From positions 16,990-80,989 of the forward strand of contig NZ_BPFA01000023.1 in assembly GCF_019655055.1 (NCBI RefSeq): a stretch of 64,000 nucleotides of DNA. The letters are read 5' to 3'. The stretch's first letter is position 1, and each line of letters starts with the position of its first letter. The notes below the pieces were generated by a model. That model was not told the DNA's origin. It made no database searches and saw only the letters and a program-made list of their open reading frames with translations. The DNA is from Shewanella sp. MBTL60-112-B2 (lineage in GTDB: Bacteria > Pseudomonadota > Gammaproteobacteria > Enterobacterales > Shewanellaceae). The position numbers and the translations under genes are program-made. Positions 63,989 to 64,000 of this stretch are shown in pieces.

Positions 63989-64000
63989 ACTCGATATTTT
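63981..64000 (+). CDS. IS10-like transposase, first codons only
   Basis: ATG TGC GAA CTC GAT ATT: MCELDI, identical to the N-terminus of IS10 transposase, an IS4-family DDE enzyme that moves the element by cut and paste. The gene runs off the right edge after 20 bases. Its start codon lies inside the region covered by RNA-OUT, as in IS10. Confidence 0.88.

Larger units (their letters stand above)
63874..64000 (+). mobile_element. IS10-like (IS4 family) insertion sequence, outer end, partial
   Basis: From CTGAGGAATCCCCTAATGA onward the sequence follows the outside end of IS10 of Tn10 base by base, as I remember that sequence, with about one change in ten. The features are the terminal inverted repeat, the pIN region with a GATC at element bases 67-70, the RNA-OUT inverted repeat and the transposase start ATGTGCGAACTCGATAT. 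The other end and the 9-bp target duplication are outside the window; the 9 bases before the element are TACTTTGTG. Confidence 0.9.

Noticed and set aside
1..64000. CRISPR arrays, prophage, integrons, rRNA operons
   Set aside because: No regularly spaced repeats, phage structural or integrase genes, attC-like arrays or rRNA sequence were seen; selC carries no integrase beside it despite being a common island insertion site.

Overview
The window looks like a chromosomal segment of a Shewanella-type marine gammaproteobacterium. The pointers are an OmcA/MtrC-family multihaem lipoprotein, a selenocysteine-dependent Fdo/Fdn-type formate dehydrogenase with its own selA, selB, selC, fdhD, fdhE and yedE/yedF genes, a split pdhR / aceE-aceF-lpdA region beside acnB and ampE-ampD-nadC, large c-di-GMP proteins and an AT-leaning base composition. 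Nearly all genes resemble well-known gammaproteobacterial families. No phage, plasmid or CRISPR region was seen. The species was not determined.

Layout. 1-10,600: an NfeD/SPFH pair (cut by the left edge), a Tsx-like nucleoside channel facing udp, a YdcH-like small protein, an MscS channel, an OmpA-type porin followed by a GGA-rich stretch that may be a CsrB-like RNA, two overlapping LysR genes, a radical SAM gene and elaA. 10,800-15,500: an outer-surface multihaem cytochrome with nine (not ten) haem motifs, an NTF2-like protein divergent from a LysR gene, and a YebC/YeeN-family protein.

15,500-27,900 is the selenium/formate region. On the minus strand it reads fdoG (with in-frame UGA) - fdoH - fdoI - fdhE - selA - selB; the selC tRNA lies on the plus strand and its 3' end overlaps the 3' end of selB; fdhD, yedE and yedF follow on the minus strand, with a broken 3' copy of yedF beyond. 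The products would make selenocysteyl-tRNA, insert Sec at codon 194 of the catalytic subunit, sulfurate the Mo/W cofactor, mature the enzyme and perhaps import selenium.

28,400-36,600: two thiol-redox proteins, a ZntR-like regulator with a classical MerR-type promoter driving a permease that carries a Cys-Cys repeat loop, then purH-purD, a small orphan gene and an SDR enzyme. 36,700-52,900: two GGDEF/EAL proteins, hemE, a probable small RNA, rsd, a MITE-like element, acnB, hxpB and a PlpD-type patatin/beta-barrel protein. 53,000-63,100: lpdA, aceF, aceE and pdhR with a PdhR operator, then ampE, ampD and nadC. The right edge, from 63,874, is the outer end of an IS10-like element, including its antisense RNA-OUT region and the first codons of the transposase.

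Most novel candidates: the promoter-to-terminator small RNA at 40,953-41,047, the GGA-rich RNA at 6,570-6,772, the selB/selC overlap, the 40-codon ORF opposite fdoG, and the CC-repeat permease. All calls come from reading the sequence; no database search was run.
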